In this document: positions 24,133-32,497 of the stretch, piece by piece | Layout: every line of letters begins with the position of its first letter | Position numbering within the stretch: the first letter of the stretch is position 1 | NCBI RefSeq assembly: GCF_001005295.1 | Contig: NZ_LBMK01000001.1 | Coordinates: 679,439 to 718,277 of the forward strand | Direction: 5' to 3' | Length of the DNA: 38,839 nucleotides | From: Streptomyces yangpuensis | GTDB lineage: Bacteria > Actinomycetota > Actinomycetes > Streptomycetales > Streptomycetaceae | The notes under the pieces: generated by a model | The model's database searches: none | Seen by the model: the letters and a program-made list of their open reading frames with translations, nothing else | Told to the model about the DNA's origin: nothing | Position numbers and translations under genes: made by a program

Positions 24133-26205
24133 ATGGCAGAACTCAACCGCCGACGCTTTCTCCAGCTCACCGGCGGCGCAGCCGCCCTGAGCCTGCTGGG
24201 CGAGAGCATCGCGCGCGCCGCCGCCATCCCCGCGCAGGGGACGACGGGCACCATCGCCGATGTCGAGCACATCGTGGTCCTGATGCAGGAGAACCGTTCC
24301 TTCGACCACTACTACGGCGCCCTGCGCGGCGTCCGCGGCTTCGGCGACCCGCGCCCCGTGACCCTGCCCAGCGGCAAGTCCGTCTGGCACCAGGCCGACA
24401 ACGCGGGCAAGGAGACGCTGCCCTTCCGCCCGCCGTCCGACGACCTCGGCATGGAGTACCTCCAGGGCCTCAACCACGACTGGGCCGGCGGACAGAGCGC
24501 CTTCAACAAAGGCAAGTACGACAACTGGGTGCCCGCCAAGACACCTGCCACCATGGCCCACCTGACGCGCGAGGACATCCCCTTCCACTACGCCCTCGCG
24601 GACGCCTTCACCATCTGCGACGCCTACCACTGCTCGTTCATCGGCTCGACCGACCCCAACCGCTACTACCTCTGGTCCGGCCACACCGGCAACGACGGCA
24701 AGGGCGGCGGCCCGGTCCTCAACAACGCCGAGCTCGGCTACGACTGGACCACCTACCCCGAGCGCCTGGAGGCGGCCGGGATCTCGTGGAAGGTCTACCA
24801 GGACATCGGCGACGGCCTGGACGCAGCCGGATCCTGGGGCTGGATCAACGACGCCTTCCGCGGGAACTACGGCGACAACTCGCTGCTCTACTTCAACAAG
24901 TACCGCAACGCCCGGCCCGGCGACCCGCTCCACGACAAGGCCCGCACCGGCACGAACGCCAAGGCCGGCGAGGGCTACTTCGACCGGCTGCGCGCCGACG
25001 TCGCCGCCGGGACCCTGCCGCAGGTGTCGTGGATAGCCGCCCCGGAGGCGTTCAGCGAGCACTCGAACTGGCCCTCCAACTTCGGCGCCTGGTACATCGC
25101 GCAGGTGCTGGACGCGCTGACGTCCAACCCCGACGTGTGGGCCCGTACCGCCCTGTTCATCACCTACGACGAGAACGACGGCTTCTTCGACCACGTCGTC
25201 CCGCCGTACGCCCCGGCCGATGCGGGCCAGGGCCTGTCGACCACGCCGACCGCCCTCGACGTCTTCCCCGGCAAGCCCGGCTACGTCGCCGGACCGTACG
25301 GGCTGGGCCCGCGCGTCCCGATGCTCGTCGTCTCACCCTGGAGCACCGGCGGCTACTCCTGCTCCGAGACCTTCGACCACACCTCCGTCGTCCGCTTCAT
25401 GGAGAAGCGCTTCGGGGTGCAGGAGCCCAACATCTCGCCCTGGCGGCGGGCCGTCTGCGGGGACCTGACCTCGGCCTTCGACTTCGCTCGCAAGGACACC
25501 TCCACGGTGTCGCTGCCCGACACGGGCCCGTGGGAGCCGCAGGACCGCGAGCGGCACCCCGACTTCCGGGCGACCCCGCCGGCCGTGGGGTCGATGCCGC
25601 GCCAGGAGAAGGGCCAGTGCCGCACCCGCCCGCTGAAGTACGCCCCGTACGTCGACGGCGCGGCCCTCACCGCCGAGGGAAAGTTCCGGCTGACGTTCAG
25701 CGGCGGCCCGGACCTGGGCGCGCAGTTCTACGTCACCTCCGCCAACCGGACCGACGCCCCCTGGACGTACACCACCGAGGCCGGCAAGTCGATCGCGGAC
25801 ACCTGGAACACCCGCTACTCGGCCGGCGTCACCGACCTGACCGTCCACGGCCCCAACGGCTTCCTGCGCGGCTTCCGCAACCCCGCAACCACCCCCGGAC
25901 CCGAGGTCACCGCCCGCCACAACGCGACCACGGGCAACCTGGACCTCACCGTCACCAATGCCGGGGCGTCGACGGAGACCCTCACGATCACCAACGCCTA
26001 CGGCGGCGGGGCCAAGCGCCTCACGGTCGCCAAGGGTGCCACCGTCACCCACAGCGTCTCCCTGAAGAACACGCGACGCTGGTACGACGTGAGCGTCACC
26101 TCGTCCGGGACGGCGGACTTTGGCCGCCGCTTCGCCGGGAAGGTGGAGACCGGCGCGGCCGGCCTCTCGGACCCGGCGATCCTGACGGACCAGTCCTCCT
26201 CCTGA
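24133..26205 (+). CDS. Tat-exported non-haemolytic-type phospholipase C
   Basis: 690 residues, the normal length for phosphocholine-specific phospholipase C. The N-terminus has a Tat signal (NRRRFLQLTGGAAAL). The phosphoesterase domain shows MQENRSFDHYYG (Glu53, Asn54, His59) and YDENDGFFDHVVPP (345-358), both typical metal-site blocks. The C-terminus has two tandem copies of the small DUF756-type domain found only in this family. The enzyme hydrolyses phospholipids outside the cell, releasing phosphorylated head groups as a phosphate source. AGAGG precedes the ATG. One upstream segment, GTTCGCCCGGC at 24023-24033, is close to a PhoP-box unit, but a second good unit is not evident. Confidence 0.95.
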   Translation: MAELNRRRFLQLTGGAAALSLLGESIARAAAIPAQGTTGTIADVEHIVVLMQENRSFDHYYGALRGVRGFGDPRPVTLPSGKSVWHQADNAGKETLPFRPPSDDLGMEYLQGLNHDWAGGQSAFNKGKYDNWVPAKTPATMAHLTREDIPFHYALADAFTICDAYHCSFIGSTDPNRYYLWSGHTGNDGKGGGPVLNNAELGYDWTTYPERLEAAGISWKVYQDIGDGLDAAGSWGWINDAFRGNYGDNSLLYFNKYRNARPGDPLHDKARTGTNAKAGEGYFDRLRADVAAGTLPQVSWIAAPEAFSEHSNWPSNFGAWYIAQVLDALTSNPDVWARTALFITYDENDGFFDHVVPPYAPADAGQGLSTTPTALDVFPGKPGYVAGPYGLGPRVPMLVVSPWSTGGYSCSETFDHTSVVRFMEKRFGVQEPNISPWRRAVCGDLTSAFDFARKDTSTVSLPDTGPWEPQDRERHPDFRATPPAVGSMPRQEKGQCRTRPLKYAPYVDGAALTAEGKFRLTFSGGPDLGAQFYVTSANRTDAPWTYTTEAGKSIADTWNTRYSAGVTDLTVHGPNGFLRGFRNPATTPGPEVTARHNATTGNLDLTVTNAGASTETLTITNAYGGGAKRLTVAKGATVTHSVSLKNTRRWYDVSVTSSGTADFGRRFAGKVETGAAGLSDPAILTDQSSS

Positions 26206-26220
26206 AGCGAGGGACGCGAA

Positions 26221-26258
26221 AGCGCCCGTGCACCGGAATCCTCCGGGGCGCGGGCGCT
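26221..26258. terminator. bidirectional terminator between phospholipase C and the lipoprotein gene
   Basis: An 11 bp stem with one mismatch (26221-26231 and 26248-26258) encloses a second small stem CCGGA-N4-TCCGG. Located 15 bases after the phospholipase stop and before the convergent lipoprotein gene end. Confidence 0.75.
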
Positions 26259-26292
26259 CGCGTGTACGGGGCCGGGCGCGGACGGCCGTGTG

Positions 26293-27492
26293 TCAGCTCG
26301 GGCGCTCGTAGTTGGTCAGGACGCAGCCGTCGACCTGGGCCTTCTCCAGCCGGTGGCCAGCGGGCGCGGTGAAGCCGGTCTCGCAGTTCAGGTACAGGAA
26401 CTGGAGCTGGTACAGCCCGCGGCGGACGTTCGCGTTGTTGGTCTCCACGGCGATGTTCGTGCCGACCAGCAGCTTGCTCGCGGTGGCCTTGAGGCGTCCG
26501 TCGTCCTTCAGGTCGGCCAGCTGCGCCGCCTTGGCCTTGGCCTGGAGGGTCTTCATGTCGGAGACGGTGTCCAGCCAGTTCAGGTTGTGCGCGCGCCGTT
26601 CCCCGCCGAGCTCGCCGCAGACGGCCCGCTGCTTGACGCCCCAGGCGCTCGGGGGGCCGTCGACGACCGGCATGTAGTCGATCGACTGTATGTGCTCGTC
26701 GGTGACGGTCATCTTCGTGCAGTCGACGGTGTGCGGGCTGACGAGCTGCTTCAGCTCGGCGATGCTGCCGGCGCTCGGCAAGCCCGGGCTGCCGGTGGAC
26801 GGCTGGCCCGGCTTCGCGGCTCCCTCGGTGGAGGGGTCGCGGACCGCGCCGCGGTGGGGGCTGCCCTGGCCGTCGGGGCTGTTGACGTAGTCGGTGAGGA
26901 AGCAGCCCTCGACCAGGGCCTTCTCCTTCTTGAACCCCTCCGGGACGAAGATGTTGGGGTTGCAGCTCAGGATGCGCAGGTCGGAGTTGGGCGGGTCGAC
27001 CAGGGACACGGCGGTGGCGGTCTTGAGCGCGGTCAGGGCGAAGGTCTTGCCGACGACCGTGCGGCTGGCGAGGTCGGTGTTGTCCCGGCCCTCGGCGAGC
27101 AGCTTCGCGGCGTGGTCCTTGGCGGCCTGCTGGAAGGCCTTCATGTCCGGGGTCAGGAAGAGGACGATCTCGCCCCGCGCCTTCTCGTCCGTGCAGACGC
27201 CACGCTCCGTGATGCCCCAGTCCCCGGCGCCGATGAACCCGCTCAGCGGCACCCGGCTGTCGTTCGGGTCGGTGCTGAGGTTCTCGCAGGACGTGTACTG
27301 CTGTACGTGGGCCTGCGCCCCGGCCAGCGTGGCGGGCGCGGCGCCGGTGGCTGCCGGGGAGGCGGTGGCCGGGGCGCTCGCGGAGGGGCTCGCGGCGGGC
27401 GGGGCCGGCTTGGGGGACTCCTCGCAGGCGGTGGCTAGGGTGGTGAGCGCGGCGAGGGCCGCGGTCGCGGCGGATATCCGCTGGAGGCGCAT
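26293..27492 (-). CDS. lipoprotein with two tandem homologous domains
   Basis: 399 residues from the ATG at 27492, with GGAAG seven bases upstream. The signal peptide ends in a lipobox, LATAC (Cys23), so the protein is membrane-tethered outside the cell. After a Ser/Ala/Pro linker there are two related domains of about 140 residues (roughly 66-205 and 250-399). Matching blocks are WGITERGVC with WGVKQRAVC, MKAFQQAAKDHAAKL with MKTLQAKAKAAQLADL, and KALVEGCFLTDY with KAQVDGCVLTNY; conserved Cys residues suggest equivalent disulphides. Family not recognised. It converges on phospholipase C across a shared terminator. Confidence 0.85.
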   Translation of the reverse strand: MRLQRISAATAALAALTTLATACEESPKPAPPAASPSASAPATASPAATGAAPATLAGAQAHVQQYTSCENLSTDPNDSRVPLSGFIGAGDWGITERGVCTDEKARGEIVLFLTPDMKAFQQAAKDHAAKLLAEGRDNTDLASRTVVGKTFALTALKTATAVSLVDPPNSDLRILSCNPNIFVPEGFKKEKALVEGCFLTDYVNSPDGQGSPHRGAVRDPSTEGAAKPGQPSTGSPGLPSAGSIAELKQLVSPHTVDCTKMTVTDEHIQSIDYMPVVDGPPSAWGVKQRAVCGELGGERRAHNLNWLDTVSDMKTLQAKAKAAQLADLKDDGRLKATASKLLVGTNIAVETNNANVRRGLYQLQFLYLNCETGFTAPAGHRLEKAQVDGCVLTNYERPS

Positions 27493-27553
27493 GGGTGTCT
27501 TCCGTCGGCTGGACACGGCACGGGGGATGGCGTGCCCATGCTAAGGCCACCCG

Positions 27554-27852
27554 TCTGGTAATTGATCTTGTGGCAGGTCGAGGCGAGTCGTTGCCGCAGG
27601 TGGATGGGCGTGGTCGGCCGTGGCGTGACCTGCCCGAGCGGCATGGGCCGTGGCAGACCGTCTATGAGCGGTTTGCCCGCTGGGAGGCGGAGGGCGCGTA
27701 CCCGGGCAAGGCTGTCGGAGCATGTGCAGGTCCGCGACGACACGGAGGGCCGGGTGGAGCGGACCGTCGCCGTCGACCCCACGATCGACCGTGCTCACCA
27801 GCACGCCGCCGGCGTTCGTGCTCACGCCCGGCAACGCCAACGACGCCACCGC
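27554..27852 (+). pseudogene. degenerate IS5-family transposase remnant
   Basis: Fragments typical of IS5-type transposases occur in different frames: RPWRDLPERHGPWQTVYERF (about 27610-27670) in one, AVDPTIDRAHQHAAG (about 27769-27813) in a second, and FVLTPGNANDA (about 27815-27847) in a third. Normal spacing between these blocks is larger, so internal deletions and frameshifts have occurred. The C-terminal catalytic part is missing and no clear terminal inverted repeats were found. Non-functional. Confidence 0.85.
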
Positions 27853-27871
27853 ATCCGGTCGGGGACGCTGC

Positions 27872-28762
27872 CTAGCGGGGAGTGCGGAAACGGTTGAGGA
27901 GTTCCGACGCCGGGTGCGGGCCCGCCTGCTCGGGCTGGCGCGGCAGGCGGTGCGGCATCGAGCCGTACCAGCTGCGCGAGACGGCGTAGCCGAAGGCCAG
28001 ACAGATCATGCCGCCCACGGCGTCGAGCCAGAAGTGGTTGGCGGTGGCGACGATGACGACGAGGGTCGCCGTCGGGTAGAGCAGGCCCAGGATCCGTACC
28101 CAGGGGGCCGAGGCGACCGCGAAGATCGTCAGGCCGCACCACAGCGACCACCCTATGTGCATGGAGGGCATCGCGGCGTACTGGTTCGACATCTGCTTGA
28201 GGTTCCCGGAGGCCATGGAGCCCCAGGTGTGGTGAACCAGCACGGTGTCGATGAAGTTCTGTCCGTTCATCAGCCGGGGCGGCGCGAGCGGGTAGAAGTA
28301 GTAGCCGACCAGGGCCACGCCGGTGGTGGCGAAGAGGACCAGGCGCGTGGCCGCGTACCGCCCGGGGTGGAGGCGGTAGATCCACACCAGCACACCGATG
28401 GTCACGACGAAGTGGAGCGTGGCGTAGTAGTAGTTCATGCCCACGATCAGCCACGTCACGGAGTTGACGGCGTGGTTGACCGACTGCTCGACGGCGATGC
28501 CGAGGGTCTTCTCGGCCTCCCAGATCCAGTCGGCGTTCGCGAGGGCGATCGACTTCTGCTCGGGCACGGCGTTGCGGATCAGCGAGTAGGTCCAGTAGCT
28601 GACGGCGATCAGCAGGATCTCGAACCAGATCCGCGGCCGGCGCGGGGCGCGCAGCCGGGGGAGCAGGGCGCGGTCGGACTCCGGGCGGGTCTCGGTCTCG
28701 ACCACTACGGGTGAGGAGACGTCCGTCCGGGTTTCCAGTGTCTTCACGCTCGATTCACCCAT
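27872..28762 (-). CDS. PAP2-superfamily membrane phosphatase
   Basis: 296 residues with a cytoplasmic N-terminal tail of about 44 residues and around six membrane segments. The PAP2 active-site motifs are visible: PSMHIGW (199-205, His202) and ANHFWLDAVGG (241-251, His243, Asp247); the arrangement fits the PAP2_3 / inositolphosphotransferase-like subgroup. Likely reaction is dephosphorylation or phospho-transfer on a lipid head group at the outer membrane face. The ATG at 28762 has no Shine-Dalgarno sequence, so translation may be leaderless or start at GTG six codons in. It lies downstream of malR on the same strand, 107 bp away, with short direct repeats between. Confidence 0.85.
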   Translation of the reverse strand: MGESSVKTLETRTDVSSPVVVETETRPESDRALLPRLRAPRRPRIWFEILLIAVSYWTYSLIRNAVPEQKSIALANADWIWEAEKTLGIAVEQSVNHAVNSVTWLIVGMNYYYATLHFVVTIGVLVWIYRLHPGRYAATRLVLFATTGVALVGYYFYPLAPPRLMNGQNFIDTVLVHHTWGSMASGNLKQMSNQYAAMPSMHIGWSLWCGLTIFAVASAPWVRILGLLYPTATLVVIVATANHFWLDAVGGMICLAFGYAVSRSWYGSMPHRLPRQPEQAGPHPASELLNRFRTPR

Positions 28763-28869
28763 GGGGAGAGAGTCTGCCAGATGAGCTCTCGCCTTCGATC
28801 ATCCCTCGGTACGGTCTTCGGCGCAGCCGGTCCGACTCAGGTACCTCCGAGGTCCCACTCAGGTCCCAC

Positions 28870-29910
28870 TCAGGTACGACTCGGGGTGCGGCGCTGTCCG
28901 GGGCCCGAGGCCGTGGAGCCGCGCACCACCAGTTCCGGCAGGAACACGAACTCGCTGTGGGGGGCCGGCGTACCGCCGATCTCCTCCAGCAGCGTCCGGA
29001 CCGCCGCCTGTCCCATCGCCTGCACGGGCTGGCGGATGGTGGTCAGCGGAGGGTCGGTGAACGCTATGAGCGGGGAGTCGTCGAAACCGACCACCGAGAC
29101 GTCCTGCGGGACCCGCAGCCCCTGCTGGCGGGCCGCCCGGATCGCGCCGAGCGCCATCATGTCGCTCGCGCACACCACCGCCGTGCAGCCGCGTGAGATC
29201 AGCGCGGAGGCGGCGGCCTGGCCGCCTTCCAGCGAGTAGAGGGAGTGCTGGATCAGTTCCTCGGTCTCGGCCTCGTCGAGTCCGAGCCGTTCCTTCATGC
29301 CGGCCCGGAAGCCCTCGATCTTGCGCAGGACCGGAACGAACCGCTTCGGTCCGACGGCGAGGCCGATGCGGGTGTGGCCGAGCGCGGTGAGGTGGGTGAC
29401 CGCGAGGTGCATCGCGGCGCGGTCGTCGGGGGAGACGAAGGGGGCCTGCACCTTGTCGGAGAAGCCGTTGATCAGGACGTAGGGGACGCCCTGCCCGCGG
29501 AGTTGGTCGTAGCGGCCCATGTCGGCCGTGGTGTCGGCGTGCAGACCGGAGACGAAGATGATCCCGGAGACCCCGCGGTCGACGAGCATCTCGGTCAGCT
29601 CGTCCTCGGTGGACCCGCCGGGTGTCTGCGTGGCGAGGACCGGCGTGTACCCCTGGCGGGTCAGGGCCTGGCCGATGACCTGGGCGAGCGCCGGGAAGAT
29701 GGGGTTGTCGAGTTCGGGGGTGATGAGGCCGACGAGGCCGGCGCTGCGCTGGCGGAGTCGCACGGGGCGCTCGTAGCCGAGGACGTCGAGCGCGGCCAGC
29801 ACGGATTCGCGGGTGCCCGCGGCCACACCGGGCTTGCCGTTGAGCACGCGGCTGACTGTGGCTTCGCTGACCCCCGCCTGGGCTGCGATGTCGGCTAGCC
29901 GTGCGGTCAC
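28870..29910 (-). CDS. malR: LacI-family regulator, probable maltose operon repressor
   Basis: 346 residues from the GTG at 29910, giving VTARLADIAAQAGVSEATVS, which matches the N-terminus I recall for S. coelicolor MalR; a GTG ten codons earlier (29940) is an alternative. Residues 3-50 form the LacI HTH and hinge, followed by a periplasmic-binding-protein-like effector domain with PELDNPIFPALAQVI and VVGFDDSPLIAFTDPPLTT. In S. coelicolor MalR represses malEFG and responds to maltose-derived inducers. It is downstream of the leftward alpha-glucosidase. Candidate operators lie at 32233-32246 and 32393-32413. A second LacI gene at 37366 has an almost identical HTH. Confidence 0.92.
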   Translation of the reverse strand: MTARLADIAAQAGVSEATVSRVLNGKPGVAAGTRESVLAALDVLGYERPVRLRQRSAGLVGLITPELDNPIFPALAQVIGQALTRQGYTPVLATQTPGGSTEDELTEMLVDRGVSGIIFVSGLHADTTADMGRYDQLRGQGVPYVLINGFSDKVQAPFVSPDDRAAMHLAVTHLTALGHTRIGLAVGPKRFVPVLRKIEGFRAGMKERLGLDEAETEELIQHSLYSLEGGQAAASALISRGCTAVVCASDMMALGAIRAARQQGLRVPQDVSVVGFDDSPLIAFTDPPLTTIRQPVQAMGQAAVRTLLEEIGGTPAPHSEFVFLPELVVRGSTASGPGQRRTPSRT

Positions 29911-30024
29911 GGGATTGGACTCTACCGGTCGCCGTGTCACCTAGGAACCTGGGTGCGCGGAGTGAGACGTCCGGGTTTGCGTACGGGTTTCGCGTGCGCG
30001 TGCGGATGCGGTGGCCCCGGGCCC

Positions 30025-30044
30025 GGGGCGGGGCGGGGCGGGGG
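30025..30044 (+). other. G-quadruplex-forming motif
   Basis: Four G-runs of four or five separated by single C residues immediately after the leftward alpha-glucosidase 3' end, in the 136 bp gap before malR. G-rich strand is plus; transcripts of this region would be C-rich. Confidence 0.7.
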
Positions 30045-30046
30045 CG

Positions 30047-32275
30047 TCATGGGGTCCACCAGGTGCAGGAGTCCGCGGGCAGGCGGACGGTGCGGCCGTC
30101 CGTTTCCACGGGGGCGCTGGAGAGTACGGGGCGGCCGGGCGCGGGCAGTTCGACGGGGTCGGGGCGGGTGTTGAGGGTGCAGGCGAAGCCGGGGCGGGTG
30201 AAGAGGAGGACCCCGTCGGGTGCGGACTGCCAGCCCATCCCGCGGGGGTCGGCCGGCCCGCCGGCCTCGGGGGCGCCCAGGCCGGGGAGGGCGCGGCGCA
30301 GTTCGAGGGCGGCGCGGTAGAGCTCCAGCGTGGAGTGGGGGTCGCCGGTCTGGGCGGCGACGCTGAGCCCGGCCCAGGCGTCGGGCTGAGGCAGCCAGCT
30401 GCCGGCGGGTCCGAAGCCGTAGGGGGGCTCCGACCCGGCCCAGGGGATGGGGACGCGACAGCCGTCGCGCAGCCCGTCCTGCCCCTCCGCCTCCGGCGCG
30501 GTCAGCAGACCGGGGTCGCCCCCGCCCCCGGTTTCGGCCTCCGGCCGGACCCCGCTCCCGGCCTGCGGCCCGTCCCCGCTCCCGGCCTCCGGCCCCGCCC
30601 CGGTTTCGGCCTGCGGCCGGGTGGGGTTCGGCCCCGGTGTGATGTGCAGGGTGGCTTGTGGCCGGCTGCCGGGCCGGGCCTGCGGCCAGGTCGCCGGCGC
30701 GGTCCGCGGCTCGGGTTCTGCCTCCGGCCGGGTGGTCCCGTGCCCCTGCGGCGCGACGGGCAGGGGGTGCGCCTCAGGCGCGGTGTGCGGGTCGGGCTCC
30801 GGGCCGGCCACGTATCCGGCCTGCGGCCGGGCACTCGTCCCGGCCGCAGGCCAGGGCTGTCGGTTCGCCTGCGGCGGGGTGGGGGTGCCCCCGGACTCCG
30901 TCCCGGGCCGTGGGCCGGGTCCGGCCTCCGGCCCGCGGGACCCCTGCGCCTGCGGCGCGGTCTGCGGATCGGCCTCCGGGCCGGGCCCGGTTTCGGCCGC
31001 AGGCCGGGTACCTGGGGTGGGCTGCGGATCGGGCTCCGGGCGGGGGGTGGGGATCGGCTGGCGGCGCCCGCGGCGGAAGGCCGGGTCCTGGCGGGCTGTG
31101 GCGGGGAGGTCGGTGACCTCGGGGAGGCCCAGTTCCTCGCCCTGGTAGAGGTAGGCCGAGCCGGGGAGGGCCAGCATCAGGAGGGCCGCCGCGCGGGCTC
31201 GGGCCAGGCCCCGGGGGCCGCCGCCGTAGCGGGTGACGTGACGGACCACGTCGTGGTTCGACAGGACCCAGGTGGTGGGGGCGCCCACCGCCGTCGTGGC
31301 GGCCAGGGACTCGTCGATGACGGTGCGCATCGCCTCCGGATCCCACGGGCACGTCAGGAAGCGGAAGTTGAACGCCTGGTGCAGCTCGTCCGGGCGGACG
31401 TACAGGGCGAGCCGCTCCGAGGTCGGGGCCCAGGCCTCGGCGACCCCGATGCGCCGCCGCGGCCCCTCGTAGGAGTCGAGGAGGCGCCGCCACGCGCGGT
31501 GGATCGCGTGGACCCCGTCCTGGTCGAAGAAGGGCAGCGGCTCGCTGCCGATGAGCGTGGCCTGGGCACCGCGCCCGATGTCCGGCAGGCCGTCCGCCTT
31601 GACCATGCCGTGCGCGACGTCGATGCGGAACCCGTCCACGCCCAGGTCGAGCCAGAAGCGCAGGACCGAGTCGAACTCCGCCATGACCTCCGGGTGGGTC
31701 CAGTCGAGGTCCGGCTGCTCGGGCGCGAAGAGGTGCAGGTACCACTCGCCGTCCGCGACCCGCGTCCAGGCGGGGCCGCCGAAGATCGACTCCCAGTCGT
31801 TCGGCGGGAGCTCCCCGTCCGCGCCCCGCCCGCGGCGGAAGAGGTAGCGCTCCCGCGCCCCCGGCTCGCCGGCGAGGGCCGCCCGGAACCACGGGTGCTG
31901 CTCCGAGGTGTGGTTCGGGACCACGTCCACGATGACCCGCAGCCCGAGCGCGTGCGCGGCCCGGACGAGCTCGTCGGCGTCGGCCAGGTCTCCGAAGAGC
32001 GGGTCGACGGCCCGGTAGTCGGCTACGTCGTAGCCGCCGTCCGCCTGCGGGGAGACGTAGAACGGCGTGAGCCACACCGCGTCGACCCCGAGGCGGGCGA
32101 GGTGGGGCAGGCGGGAGCGGACGCCGCGCAGGTCGCCGATCCCGTCGCCGTCGCTGTCGGCGAAGGAGCGCACGTACACCTGGTAGATGACGGCATCGCG
32201 CCACCAGTCACCGCTCGCAGTCGTCGTGTTGCTGTAAGCGCTTGCAAGGCCGACGGCCGTCGACTCATGGGTCAT
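30047..32275 (-). CDS. GH13 alpha-glucosidase with a large low-complexity insertion
   Basis: 742 residues, about 193 longer than the paralogue at 35720. GH13 catalytic residues are readable: nucleophile Asp219 in GFRIDVAHG, acid/base Glu280 in VAEAW and stabiliser Asp342 in SNHDVVRH. The enzyme should hydrolyse maltose, maltodextrins or isomalto-oligosaccharides in the cytoplasm, as there is no signal peptide. Residues about 403-597 are an in-frame Pro/Gly/Ala/Glu-rich segment lying between ARQDPAFRR and GQDGLRDGCRVP; in the paralogue these flanks are only two residues apart. All catalytic residues precede it. No Shine-Dalgarno sequence is seen before the ATG. The operator TGTAAGCGCTTGCA is inside its first 15 codons. 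malR is downstream. Confidence 0.92.
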   Translation of the reverse strand: MTHESTAVGLASAYSNTTTASGDWWRDAVIYQVYVRSFADSDGDGIGDLRGVRSRLPHLARLGVDAVWLTPFYVSPQADGGYDVADYRAVDPLFGDLADADELVRAAHALGLRVIVDVVPNHTSEQHPWFRAALAGEPGARERYLFRRGRGADGELPPNDWESIFGGPAWTRVADGEWYLHLFAPEQPDLDWTHPEVMAEFDSVLRFWLDLGVDGFRIDVAHGMVKADGLPDIGRGAQATLIGSEPLPFFDQDGVHAIHRAWRRLLDSYEGPRRRIGVAEAWAPTSERLALYVRPDELHQAFNFRFLTCPWDPEAMRTVIDESLAATTAVGAPTTWVLSNHDVVRHVTRYGGGPRGLARARAAALLMLALPGSAYLYQGEELGLPEVTDLPATARQDPAFRRGRRQPIPTPRPEPDPQPTPGTRPAAETGPGPEADPQTAPQAQGSRGPEAGPGPRPGTESGGTPTPPQANRQPWPAAGTSARPQAGYVAGPEPDPHTAPEAHPLPVAPQGHGTTRPEAEPEPRTAPATWPQARPGSRPQATLHITPGPNPTRPQAETGAGPEAGSGDGPQAGSGVRPEAETGGGGDPGLLTAPEAEGQDGLRDGCRVPIPWAGSEPPYGFGPAGSWLPQPDAWAGLSVAAQTGDPHSTLELYRAALELRRALPGLGAPEAGGPADPRGMGWQSAPDGVLLFTRPGFACTLNTRPDPVELPAPGRPVLSSAPVETDGRTVRLPADSCTWWTP
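30485..31069. repeat. in-frame insertion of GGCC-N3-GGCC mini-palindromes
   Basis: 585 bp within the alpha-glucosidase gene made of about 15 degenerate copies of GGCCTGCGGCC or GGCCTCCGGCC and their variants, some inverted (GGCCGCAGGCC at 30841 and 30996). Each can form a small hairpin. Spacing is irregular, mostly 20-60 bp. The frame is preserved throughout. Confidence 0.85.
32233..32246. promoter_or_regulatory. LacI-family operator
   Basis: TGTAAGCGCTTGCA fits the general LacI/PurR/CcpA operator pattern TGNAANCGNTTNCA at all fixed positions. It lies in the 5' coding region of the leftward alpha-glucosidase, and continues as CTTGCAAG. Confidence 0.7.
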
Positions 32276-32392
32276 ATCGGGGTCAACGCGACTGCATGCC
32301 CCCTGGTTGCGGGCCCGGGCAGTCGAAGGTGACTCGAACTAACAGCAAGCTGCGGCAACCGTCCGGACACACGGATGTAACGATCGCCTCCG

Positions 32393-32413
32393 CTTGCAGA
32401 AAGTTTGCGCAAG
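32393..32413. promoter_or_regulatory. MalR-type operator upstream of malE
   Basis: CTTGCAGAAA-G-TTTGCGCAAG is a palindrome with 8 of 10 matching pairs and begins with the heptamer CTTGCAG recalled from Streptomyces maltose and amylase promoters. It is 85 bp upstream of the malE start. TTTCGG (32417-32422) and TACGTT (32440-32445) could be -35/-10 elements with 17 bp spacing just downstream. Confidence 0.65.
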
Positions 32414-32497
32414 GCCTTTCGGTCCTCTTTCAGTCTTGTTACGTTCCTGGCAACTCGGGACCGCGAGGGCGCGGCCGGGATCATCGAAGGAGTTCAT

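Noticed and set aside
27722..28714. A 330-codon plus-strand frame opposite the PAP2 gene.
   Set aside because: Antisense shadow; the minus strand has membrane segments and PAP2 active-site motifs.
30485..31020. GGCC-N3-GGCC copies considered as a CRISPR array or transposon ends.
   Set aside because: Repeats are too short, irregularly spaced and degenerate, and the reading frame is kept throughout.
30011..32332. A 773-codon open frame on the plus strand opposite the leftward alpha-glucosidase.
   Set aside because: It is the Gly/Arg/Val-rich antisense shadow expected in G/C-rich DNA; the minus strand has clear GH13 motifs.
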